A stretch of 64,000 nt of DNA from Nitrospira sp. (GTDB lineage: Bacteria; Nitrospirota; Nitrospiria; Nitrospirales; Nitrospiraceae). Below, piece after piece: positions 56,844 to 64,000 of the stretch. The DNA lies in contig JARFXO010000008.1 in NCBI GenBank assembly GCA_029194665.1, positions 99,166 through 163,165 on the forward strand. The letters are read 5' to 3'. Position 1 is the first letter of the stretch; each line of letters opens with the position of its first letter. The position numbers and the translations under genes were made by a program. Below the pieces are notes generated by a model. That model was given only the letters and a program-made list of their open reading frames with translations. It did not search any database and was not told the origin of the DNA.

Positions 56844-58436
56844 CTACAGGTCGTTTCCAGCGTATGAGAGATTGAAGCTCTTGTTGATGAGAGGAAAGTC
56901 CGGGATGATATTCCCCGGCACGGCCCATTGAATCGCGGGCCAATTCACGAACGAGGGGTCACGGACTTTGCAACGATGAATCCGGCCGCCTTCTCCTGCC
57001 ATCACCATATAAAGGATTTCCCCTCGCCAACCTTCGACCGCTGACAGAGTCCAGTCACCTGGGTTCGGCAAATGGCTTGGTTCATTTGCGACTGGTCCGT
57101 CCGGGATCTTGCTGCGAATCTCGCGAATGAGGCGAATGGATTCGTGGATCTCATCGCCGCGAACGCGCAATCTGGCTCTTACGTCACCATAGCGATACAG
57201 AGCCACATTCACTGGTAGTTCGTCATACGCAGCGAACGGGCGATCACGTCTTAGATCGCAATCCATGCCCGAGGCTCGCCCCACGACGCCCATCACCGCA
57301 TGATCCCATGCCGCTTGCTCGTGGAGGATCCCTGTCGTTTCCAGGCGATCGGTAAGAGAAGCGTTCGCAAAAATGATGGCTCCCACCTCGGAGAAGTCCG
57401 GCTGGATTCGGTTCAGCTCATCCACAATGTCGGTGAGTTGTCGGTTCTCGATGTCCCGAGTCACTCCTCCGACCCGGATGGCACCCCGAAGGAACCGTGA
57501 ACCTGTGAGCCGATCATTGAGCTGCATGATCCGCTCTTTCATCCGGCCACAATGCGCATGGGCGAGCGCATACGCTGTATCGTTGCACATGGCGCCGATG
57601 TCGCCGAGATGATTGTACAGTCGTTCCAGCTCCAAAAAGAGAGCACGAAGGTACCTGGCGCGCCGAGGCACCTGGAGGCCCAAAAGCGTTTCAACCGCCT
57701 GGCAATAGGCGAGACTATGTCCTACCGTTGTGTCCCCGGACACGCGTTCGGCCAGCGGTACCGCCCCGATCAGCATCTGCTCCTCAAAAAGCTTTTCCAC
57801 ACCGCGGTGTTTCCAAAAATGGCGCAGCTCGAGCTGCATGATCGGTTCGCCGGCCACGGAAAACCGAAAATGTCCGGACTCGATGATCCCGGCGTGGATC
57901 GGGCCCACCGGCACCTCAAACACACCTTCTCCTTCGATGCGTCGGAAGTGATGCTCACCCTGCCGTCGACCGAGCACGCGGTCCCAGGGAAAGTCTTTCC
58001 TGAGGGGGTGCGTCCCCTTCGGCCAGTGCTCGTGTCGGACCAGACGTCGCAGGTCCGGGTGCCCCTCGGGAATGAGCCCGAACAGGTCGCGAATCTCTCG
58101 CTCATACCACTTGGCGGCATGAACGTGCGGCGTAATGGATGGGAACAGCCGATCGTTGCCTGTGAGCTCAATGGACAACACCACCCAGTGGCGGGACGCC
58201 TCTAGAGTGAACAGGTAATGAAGCCCGTAGCTGTCACGAGCAGGGCGATGATCACAGGCCCATATGAGTGTCAGCCGGCCGCGCAAGGTCGGCTGGGTAT
58301 GCAGGTAGCGAGTGATCGCTGGAAGTAGGTCCTTAGGAACCTGGAAATGCGAAGATTCTCCGCAGACCGGGTCGCCCTGCACAATGGCCGGGAACGCGGC
58401 TTTGAGTAGGTCGTCACAGGGCCGGGCCTCTGTCAT
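56844..58436 (-). CDS. hyfG: Hydrogenase-4-like large subunit without [NiFe] ligands (HyfG/NuoCD-like)
   Basis: 530 residues: NuoC-like N-domain (HAAKWYEREIRDLFGLIPEG) fused to a NuoD/large-subunit domain (GHFRFSVAGEPIMQLELRHF). At the first [NiFe] motif RxCGxC the sequence is RVSGDT, with Ser233 and Thr236 in place of cysteines. The C-terminus (IPDFPLINKSFNLSYAGNDL) has no cysteines. So it cannot bind a canonical NiFe centre, and fits Ehr-type complexes. Confidence 0.88.
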   Translation of the reverse strand: MTEARPCDDLLKAAFPAIVQGDPVCGESSHFQVPKDLLPAITRYLHTQPTLRGRLTLIWACDHRPARDSYGLHYLFTLEASRHWVVLSIELTGNDRLFPSITPHVHAAKWYEREIRDLFGLIPEGHPDLRRLVRHEHWPKGTHPLRKDFPWDRVLGRRQGEHHFRRIEGEGVFEVPVGPIHAGIIESGHFRFSVAGEPIMQLELRHFWKHRGVEKLFEEQMLIGAVPLAERVSGDTTVGHSLAYCQAVETLLGLQVPRRARYLRALFLELERLYNHLGDIGAMCNDTAYALAHAHCGRMKERIMQLNDRLTGSRFLRGAIRVGGVTRDIENRQLTDIVDELNRIQPDFSEVGAIIFANASLTDRLETTGILHEQAAWDHAVMGVVGRASGMDCDLRRDRPFAAYDELPVNVALYRYGDVRARLRVRGDEIHESIRLIREIRSKIPDGPVANEPSHLPNPGDWTLSAVEGWRGEILYMVMAGEGGRIHRCKVRDPSFVNWPAIQWAVPGNIIPDFPLINKSFNLSYAGNDL

Positions 58437-58448
58437 GACAGTCCTCTC

Positions 58449-59984
58449 CTATTGGATTACAAGCAGCATGGTCGCCTGTTCCAAAAGTTGCTGTATGGGC
58501 GGCGGCAGGAAAAAACTGAATACCACCAGTGCTCCGGCAAGAAAAATGATCGGCAAATGACCCAATGTCCAGGTTTCTGCCCGGAGGATTCCTTCCGGCG
58601 GCGTACCCCAAACCATCCCGGTCATGCGATAAAGCAATCCACCAAATGCGAGAACCGCAGCCATGAGAAATACCGCAGCCAATGCTATCCGCCCGAATTG
58701 GTCCGACAATGGAACGGTCACCATGCCCTCGGTACTGGTGAACCACATTCCCGGAACCCCTTGCGAGGCGAGGGCCGTGACGACTTGGGTTTCGCTGGCA
58801 AATGATGAGAACGGAGGAAGCGCCGATAGGGCCAATCCTGAGATCATCAGCGCCATTGCCGTCCAGGGCAGGGCAGTCGCCACCCCCTGCACCTGATCGA
58901 TTTCCACGGTGTGAAAGCGACGATGAATGTTGCCCGCAGCAAAAAACGCCATCGACTTGGCAAATGCATGATTCAACAGATGAAACAGTCCGCCGAAGGT
59001 TCCCACTGCTCCCCCGACTCCGAATCCAATCATGGCGATCCCCATGTGCTCGATGCTGGAATAGGCAAACAATCGTTTGTAGTTGTGCTGGATAAGAATG
59101 AAGAATGCCGCAGTCACCAATGAGGCAAATCCGAGCAACCCCAACAGCCCGCCGGTGAAGGCAAACGGCACCGCATGATCGATGATCATCCTCATCCTCA
59201 GAATTGCATAGACCGCGACCACTTCGAGGACGCCTGCGAGCATGGCTACCACTGGAGCCGGCGCTTCCGTATAGGCATCCGGCAACCAGCTATGCATCGG
59301 GACAAGCCCCACCTTGGTCCCATAGCCGACCAGAATGAAAATGAAGGCCAGCTTCAACACATGCGGATTGAGTCGGTCGGCCACGGGGAGCAGTTGCGTC
59401 ACATTCAATGCCTGGCTGACATCAGTGAGCACATGAAGCGACGAATAATACAGAAGCACGACACCGAACAATGCGAGCGATATTCCGACTGAACACAAAA
59501 TGAGATATTTCCACCCTGCCTCCAGCGACTCTCGTCGTCGCCAAAAGGCGATCAGAAAGGTTGTGGCGAGCGTCGTCGCCTCAATGGCGACCCACTGCAC
59601 CCCGACACTATTCGCGATGGTTGCAACTACCATGGCAAGTAAAAACATATGAAAAAGAAAAAAGAACAAGTTGAGCCTTGTAGACGCGATGACGCCCCGC
59701 GCCACTTGTTCATCCATGTAGGATCGCATATAGAACGAAGATGCCAGTCCGACCACTCCGATGATGAAGAGAATGAAGGTCGACAATGCATCGAGATACA
59801 CCAACTGCTCCAAAGCCGTGAATGGGCCGTCTTTCAGCATAGTTCGGGTGATCATGATTTCTGCCGTCACGAGAACGGTCATGCTCATGAGGTTGATCGT
59901 GTGGAGCAGCGCGGAACGGTGAACGACCAAGCTCAACCCTCCCGCGAATAGCGGCGCCGCTACCAAGGCCACGACCTCGATCAT
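58449..59984 (-). CDS. hyfF: Hydrogenase-4-like antiporter subunit (HyfF/NuoN-like)
   Basis: 511 residues, about 14 TM helices. Antiporter-family motifs include VGYGTKVGLVPMHSWLPDAY (key Lys and Glu-type proton-path region), APAPVVAMLAGVLEVVAVYA and LFAYSSIEHMGIAMIGFGVG. Start taken at the ATG 59984 after GCGGAGGATCCG; a TTG precedes it. Probably a proton- or Na+-translocating module. Confidence 0.9.
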   Translation of the reverse strand: MIEVVALVAAPLFAGGLSLVVHRSALLHTINLMSMTVLVTAEIMITRTMLKDGPFTALEQLVYLDALSTFILFIIGVVGLASSFYMRSYMDEQVARGVIASTRLNLFFFLFHMFLLAMVVATIANSVGVQWVAIEATTLATTFLIAFWRRRESLEAGWKYLILCSVGISLALFGVVLLYYSSLHVLTDVSQALNVTQLLPVADRLNPHVLKLAFIFILVGYGTKVGLVPMHSWLPDAYTEAPAPVVAMLAGVLEVVAVYAILRMRMIIDHAVPFAFTGGLLGLLGFASLVTAAFFILIQHNYKRLFAYSSIEHMGIAMIGFGVGGAVGTFGGLFHLLNHAFAKSMAFFAAGNIHRRFHTVEIDQVQGVATALPWTAMALMISGLALSALPPFSSFASETQVVTALASQGVPGMWFTSTEGMVTVPLSDQFGRIALAAVFLMAAVLAFGGLLYRMTGMVWGTPPEGILRAETWTLGHLPIIFLAGALVVFSFFLPPPIQQLLEQATMLLVIQ

Positions 59985-59998
59985 CAACGGATCCTCCG

Positions 59999-60664
59999 CT
60001 ATTCTTTCAGCACGGTAAGTTGATTCGTGTCCACGCTGTCGAACGCGTCCTGTAAGCGGTTCGTATAGATCCCCGCGATCAATGTCGCGATGAGTACGTC
60101 AAAGAACACACCCAATTCGACGATCAACGGCATCCCGTATGTGGCGGCGGTGGCGCCCAAGAACAAACCGTTTTCCAGCACCAGAAAACCGACCAGTTGC
60201 GTCACGGCCTTTTGTCTCGCGATCATCGTAAACAATCCGATGAGCACGATCGCGAGGGCGATGGCCAGAGAATCCCTCGTGAGCAGAAAGCCCAACGGAA
60301 TGATCGGCTGGGAGATGAAGAAGGCCAGCATGACCAGTCCGCCGCAGATCAACAGCCCGGCCGGAACAGTGACGTACATCACCAATTCTCGCTTGACGTT
60401 GAGGCGGTCAATGACTTTCTTGAGGACCCGAGGAATGATGATCACCTTGATGACACCGGTCAGCGCCGCCGCAACGTAGAGGTGCTGGTTCCCGGTCAAA
60501 TAGGCCACCAGTGCCGTCGTCACAACGAGAAAAGCCGACTGAAGCGCGAACAGGTCGACGCAGGCCGAGAGCCGCCGTTGCGCCACAATCGCGAAACAGG
60601 TCAACAAGAGCAAGGCCGAGCACAAGTCGACAAGTTGCGATCCACTGTAAGAAAGAACCTGCAT
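59999..60664 (-). CDS. hyfE: Hydrogenase-4-like membrane subunit (HyfE-like)
   Basis: 221 residues from the ATG at 60664 (MQVLSYSGSQ), four bases after the HyfC-like stop. Seven or so TM helices; typical stretches DLFALQSAFLVVTTALVAYL, RQKAVTQLVGFLVLENGLFL and GVFFDVLIATLIAGIYTNRL. HyfE proteins are NuoK-like with extra helices. The open frame begins at 60724 within the preceding gene, which is not used. Confidence 0.85.
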   Translation of the reverse strand: MQVLSYSGSQLVDLCSALLLLTCFAIVAQRRLSACVDLFALQSAFLVVTTALVAYLTGNQHLYVAAALTGVIKVIIIPRVLKKVIDRLNVKRELVMYVTVPAGLLICGGLVMLAFFISQPIIPLGFLLTRDSLAIALAIVLIGLFTMIARQKAVTQLVGFLVLENGLFLGATAATYGMPLIVELGVFFDVLIATLIAGIYTNRLQDAFDSVDTNQLTVLKE

Positions 60665-60668
60665 CCGC

Positions 60669-61619
60669 TCAGCTCCGAAGAGTATAAAAGAACAGCAGGC
60701 CGAGCAGCCCGAGGATAAACGCAACGCCCAAAAGATCCGTGACGCGGAACAACCGCAATTTTGCGAACATACATTCGATAATTCCGATCACCACCGCGAG
60801 TGCTGCAGTCTTCGCCAGGTAGACCAGAAGTCCGATCATCATTGCGGCAGGCGCTGCAGTGGTCGCAATTCCCCAAGGAGCGAAGACGTTGGCAATCAAC
60901 GAAAGGAACAGGGCCAACTTCAGACCAGCCGCCCATTCAAGCAAGGCGAGATAGCGTCCCGAGTACTCCAGGATCATGGCTTCATGAATCATCGTGAGTT
61001 CGAGATGCGTCGCTGGATTATCGACCGGCACCCGTCCTGTCTCTGCGAGCGCCACGATAAAGAGGGCCGCCAACGCCATCAGCTGCGGGGAAGGGTCCGT
61101 TACGGTACCTTCCAGCAGCGCGGTCCTATGGACGATCGTGCTCAAGTTCGTCGAACCATTGGTCAGAGCGATCGCAAAGATAGAGAGGATCATGGCCGGT
61201 TCGGTCAGGGATGCAACGATTGCCTCGCGACTGCTTCCCATCCCGCCGAACGCTGATCCAGCATCGAGGCCCGCAAGAATCAGGAAAAACGTTCCCAATG
61301 CCAGGAGATACACAAGCGCGATGATGTTTCCCGCAAAGTTCATGGGATTCAGCGAGATGAACGTCGGAACCAATAAACCAGCAGAAAGTGTGGAGGCGAA
61401 CACGATGTAGGGTGTCGCTGTAAAAACCCAAGAGGCGGTCGTCGAGATGACCGGCTGCTTCTGGAAGAGCTTAGCCAGGTCAGCGTAAGGCTGGAGGACG
61501 CTCGCGCCCCGTCGTAATTGCAGACGTGCTTTGACCTTGCGGATCAGACCGACAAGAAACGGCGAGACGGCCAGTAAGACCGTCACTTGAGCAAGAACGA
61601 GAATGATCGCCTGTAGCAT
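60669..61619 (-). CDS. hyfC: Hydrogenase-4-like membrane subunit (HyfC/NuoH-like)
   Basis: 316 residues, eight TM helices. NuoH/HycD-like motifs: GLIRKVKARLQLRRGASVLQ then PYADLAKLFQKQ, ETGRVPVDNPATHLELTMIH then EAMILEYSGRYLALLEWA. This subunit links the peripheral arm to the membrane arm. Starts at ATG 61619, three bases after a TTG that follows the HyfB-like stop. Confidence 0.9.
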   Translation of the reverse strand: MLQAIILVLAQVTVLLAVSPFLVGLIRKVKARLQLRRGASVLQPYADLAKLFQKQPVISTTASWVFTATPYIVFASTLSAGLLVPTFISLNPMNFAGNIIALVYLLALGTFFLILAGLDAGSAFGGMGSSREAIVASLTEPAMILSIFAIALTNGSTNLSTIVHRTALLEGTVTDPSPQLMALAALFIVALAETGRVPVDNPATHLELTMIHEAMILEYSGRYLALLEWAAGLKLALFLSLIANVFAPWGIATTAAPAAMMIGLLVYLAKTAALAVVIGIIECMFAKLRLFRVTDLLGVAFILGLLGLLFFYTLRS

Positions 61620-61622
61620 CAA

Positions 61623-63650
61623 TTACACCGCGAGCAACAACAAGAGGATGAGGGTGACGAAGATATAGGTCAGATAAAGATGTAGGCTTCCTGCCTGGAT
61701 CACTCTCAGCCGGTCAGCCAGCGTCGTGAAGAAGGCTACCAGGGGATCGTAGAGATACTTCTCAAAAATCGGTTCGATGTGAAATTCAAAGTGGCGTCGT
61801 TTGGCAAAGTATCGCGACTCATGCAGAAACTCCGTCTCGAGTTTGGCCGTCGGCTGGTAAACAGTACTGAAGACGCGCTTGATCGGCTGGACGAAACCGG
61901 TTGCGGTGTATTCCATCCGAGGTGTGAGGTTGATTCCGCAGCTCCAGGTCTTATAACGGCGTTTTCTTAGACGTCCGCCGAACGTGACGGCCAATCCCCA
62001 TCCCAGCAGCGCCAGCGCCATGAGTAGCAGCGAGAGCGCCGGTGTGGACAAGCTTGAGAATTCGACATTCACCGGCGCAAGAGCCCATCCATCCATCGCC
62101 AGCACCTTACCTTCAATCGATATTCCCGCCAGAGGAGCGACGACACGATCCAACAGCGGCAGCATCACCATCGGCGCGACTCCCAGCACCACACAGAAGG
62201 CGGCTAGGAGACCCATCCCGACAAGCATAGGGGCCGGCACTTCTTCAGCGTGGCGTGCCTGCGTACTTCGCGCCAGTGCGAGAAACGAAATCCCGAAAGC
62301 TTTTGCGAAGCAAGCCAGAGCCAGTACGCCGGTCAAGGCCAGGATAGCAGCGGCGATGGGCAGCATCAGTTTGAGAAACGCCGTCGGAAGCTGATAACTC
62401 AGAAAGAGACTTTGGAAGACCAGCCACTCGCTCACAAATCCATTCGTGGGAGGAAGTGCGGAAATCGAGACTGCTCCGACCAAAAAAAAGACTCCCGTCC
62501 AGGGCATGCGCCGAAGCAAGCCGCCATATTCCTCGATGTTACGTACATGAGTCGCATAGAGCAGCGAGCCGGCGCCTAGGAACAGCAGAGCCTTGAACAT
62601 CGCGTGATTGATCGTGTGGTACAGCCCCGCCAGCAGTCCGAGAGCGGCCAGTTCCTTCAACCCGTAGGACTGAAAGACCATGCCGGCTCCGATTCCCAAC
62701 AAGATGATTCCGATGTTTTCTACACTATGAAAGGCGAGGAGTCTCTTGAGGTCATGCTCCATCAACGCGTACATCACGCCCAGCAACGCTGATGTTGCTC
62801 CTAGGAACAGCACGGTGAACCCCCACCACCAGGGAAACTGGCCACCGAGAAAATCGAAATACACCCGAATCAGGGCATAGATCGCGGTCTTAATCATAAC
62901 GCCGGACATCAGAGCCGAAATATGTGACGGTGCCGCGGGGTGAGCATAGGGCAGCCAGACATGGAGCGGTACGATACCCGCTTTTGTGCCGAAGCCGATC
63001 AAGGCCATCAGAAAGGCGAGCGTTCTCATGCCCTCCGGTAGGGACTGGTTAGGATGCCGGAAAATTTCAAAGGAGAACGACCCGGCACCCTGGAAGAGGA
63101 TCAGGAATGCCACGATGATGAACGCCGTTCCGACATGCGTCATGATCAAGTAGAACAATCCCGCATAGCGGACCTCGGTTTTTTCATGCTCCGTCACCAC
63201 GAGGAAATAGGAGAGCAACGACATCAGTTCCCATGCGATGAGGAAAAAGAAGCCGTTGTCCGCGAGCACCACCAGGGTCATGGAACAAAGAAACCCATTG
63301 AAGAGGGATCCAATCGTCGAGACTGATGCGCGCCCATCAAAATGCCGCACGTATCCAAGGGCATAAATCGAAGCGGCGAGACCCGCGAGGGAGATGGTCA
63401 AAAGAAAGAATGCGGCCAGTGGATCAATTCGAATCGTGAAGGCGAGCAGGGGAATCGTCGATGCTAGTGAGCCGGTGATGAATCCCGAAGACGTGAGGCC
63501 AAGGAGCCCGAGAACGACACCTGCGCTGGTTGCCACGACGGCGGGGACACCGGCAGAGAGACTTTGAACTTCAGCTCGTCGGGGGAGACAGAATGGGAGC
63601 AGTATACCGACGACATAGCTGCCGAGAAGAATCCATAACAGGTTCAGCAT
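61623..63650 (-). CDS. hyfB: Hydrogenase-4-like antiporter subunit (HyfB/NuoL-like)
   Basis: 675 residues, about 16 TM helices. Antiporter motifs: FFLIAWELMSLLSYFLVVTE, GFGTKAGIVPLHVWLPYAHP, SALMSGVMIKTAIYALIRVY and LLAFHSVENIGIILLGIGAG. The C-terminal amphipathic extension (YFAKRRHFEFHIEPIFEKYL) is typical of HyfB/NuoL-type. First large gene of the operon. Confidence 0.9.
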   Translation of the reverse strand: MLNLLWILLGSYVVGILLPFCLPRRAEVQSLSAGVPAVVATSAGVVLGLLGLTSSGFITGSLASTIPLLAFTIRIDPLAAFFLLTISLAGLAASIYALGYVRHFDGRASVSTIGSLFNGFLCSMTLVVLADNGFFFLIAWELMSLLSYFLVVTEHEKTEVRYAGLFYLIMTHVGTAFIIVAFLILFQGAGSFSFEIFRHPNQSLPEGMRTLAFLMALIGFGTKAGIVPLHVWLPYAHPAAPSHISALMSGVMIKTAIYALIRVYFDFLGGQFPWWWGFTVLFLGATSALLGVMYALMEHDLKRLLAFHSVENIGIILLGIGAGMVFQSYGLKELAALGLLAGLYHTINHAMFKALLFLGAGSLLYATHVRNIEEYGGLLRRMPWTGVFFLVGAVSISALPPTNGFVSEWLVFQSLFLSYQLPTAFLKLMLPIAAAILALTGVLALACFAKAFGISFLALARSTQARHAEEVPAPMLVGMGLLAAFCVVLGVAPMVMLPLLDRVVAPLAGISIEGKVLAMDGWALAPVNVEFSSLSTPALSLLLMALALLGWGLAVTFGGRLRKRRYKTWSCGINLTPRMEYTATGFVQPIKRVFSTVYQPTAKLETEFLHESRYFAKRRHFEFHIEPIFEKYLYDPLVAFFTTLADRLRVIQAGSLHLYLTYIFVTLILLLLLAV

Positions 63651-63801
63651 GCGATCGGTTGAGGTCCTCGTGCTCTTGTCGGATTACCTCAGGACGATTG
63701 AATGTTGCGGTTCATCCGCAACATTGGCTGAGATACAGGAGCGATCGCTCATCTGCGATTGGCGCATGCCGAGTTGTTCAGCGGGCCACGAATCCTGCGT
63801 C
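63651..63801. other. Leader of the hyf-like operon with a 10-bp hairpin
   Basis: Between the small peptide gene and hyfB. AATGTTGCGG (63701-63710) and its complement (63716-63725) enclose TTCAT. It lies on the presumed transcript from the small gene to hyfB and may tune expression or stability. No other gene seen. Confidence 0.5.
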
Positions 63802-63909
63802 TCAACCACCCACAACTACATGTACAACCGTTACCAACAGTGCGATAACCAGCATCGTGTAGCAAGTCATTTTCAAATCCTGCCATGCCCGCGTTTCATT
63901 GTTTTTCAC
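63802..63909 (-). CDS. Small single-TM peptide (35 residues) ahead of the hyf-like operon
   Basis: GTG start at 63909 with a strong ribosome site (GCAGGAGGCTGATC before it). The peptide has a basic/polar N-terminus (KNNETRAWQDLKM) then a TM helix TCYTMLVIALLVTVVHVVVG. Gene lies about 150 bases before hyfB on the same strand. No known family. It may be a small membrane subunit or regulator; inference. Confidence 0.6.
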   Translation of the reverse strand: MKNNETRAWQDLKMTCYTMLVIALLVTVVHVVVGG

Positions 63910-64000
63910 GATCAGCCTCCTGCTTACTGAAATCCGGACTTGAGTGGTGAGTATGTGTAATGCCGTTCGGCTTACGGCACTCAACGCGCGGTCCGGTCAT
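63910..64000. other. Upstream region of the small peptide gene
   Basis: Holds the ribosome site above, and a hairpin with arms TGCCGT (63961-63966) and ACGGCA (63974-63979). On the minus strand a TTGAGT lies at about 63983 with an ATTACA-like box downstream, a weak promoter candidate. Confidence 0.35.

Noticed and set aside
56844..58436. Active [NiFe] group 4 hydrogenase
   Set aside because: Both cysteine pairs for the NiFe centre are missing in the large subunit, and no maturation genes are nearby.

Overview
The window looks like a chromosomal stretch of a Nitrospira-type nitrite oxidiser (phylum Nitrospirota). This is inferred from content: a near-contiguous reductive TCA (rTCA) gene block with two-subunit ATP-citrate lyase, a five-subunit 2-oxoacid:ferredoxin oxidoreductase and monomeric isocitrate dehydrogenase, plus a metV-like MTHFR partner and a hydrogenase-4-like membrane complex. 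No rRNA, tRNA or CRISPR array was recognised.

Layout. 1-4050: one-carbon and housekeeping genes (partial metF, panB, a fatty-acid hydroxylase, apaH, queF, metV-like). 4051-8684: a promoter, the five-gene ferredoxin oxidoreductase operon (beta, gamma, delta, epsilon, alpha) and a terminator. 8692-14467: small genes and an accessory patch: an Rsm22-like methyltransferase, a DUF4258/YgiT-type pair, a relic of higB before higA, a TIR protein, structured non-coding DNA, a REP-bearing MITE-like element, zinc-ribbon and phosphatase genes, and mutM. 14577-27253: aclB-aclA-acn-icd-frdB-frdA-sucC-sucD on one strand. Together with the oxidoreductase this covers fumarate to succinyl-CoA to 2-oxoglutarate to isocitrate to citrate and citrate cleavage; malate dehydrogenase and fumarase are not in the window. 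27423-45058: envelope genes (outer-membrane barrels, PilZ, a secretin, a 1376-residue TPR/disordered/TM protein, Lnb-type protein, M48 protease, lipoprotein). 45332-52234: a tightly packed minus-strand run (SDR, two TIGR04282/TIGR04283-type transferases, dCTP deaminase, KamA-type radical SAM enzyme, thioredoxin-fold protein, possible ATP-grasp protein). 52436-56235: a YkgJ-DUF2156 fusion overlapping a hybrid histidine kinase. 56324-63909: a minus-strand hyfBCEFGI-like operon preceded by a 35-residue membrane peptide gene.

Most unusual signals. (i) Intergenic arrays with an exact 7-bp period, mostly folding back on themselves, lie between the rTCA genes and elsewhere; the heptad sequence differs between loci while the two arms at a locus match. 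(ii) The large subunit of the hydrogenase-4-like complex lacks [NiFe] cysteines while the small subunit keeps its cluster cysteines, as in energy-converting hydrogenase-related (Ehr) complexes. (iii) An in-frame 20-codon higB tail persists upstream of higA. (iv) Several genes have a -10 box 6-9 bases before the start codon, suggesting leaderless or nearly leaderless mRNAs. All functional calls are from reading the sequence; no searches were run.
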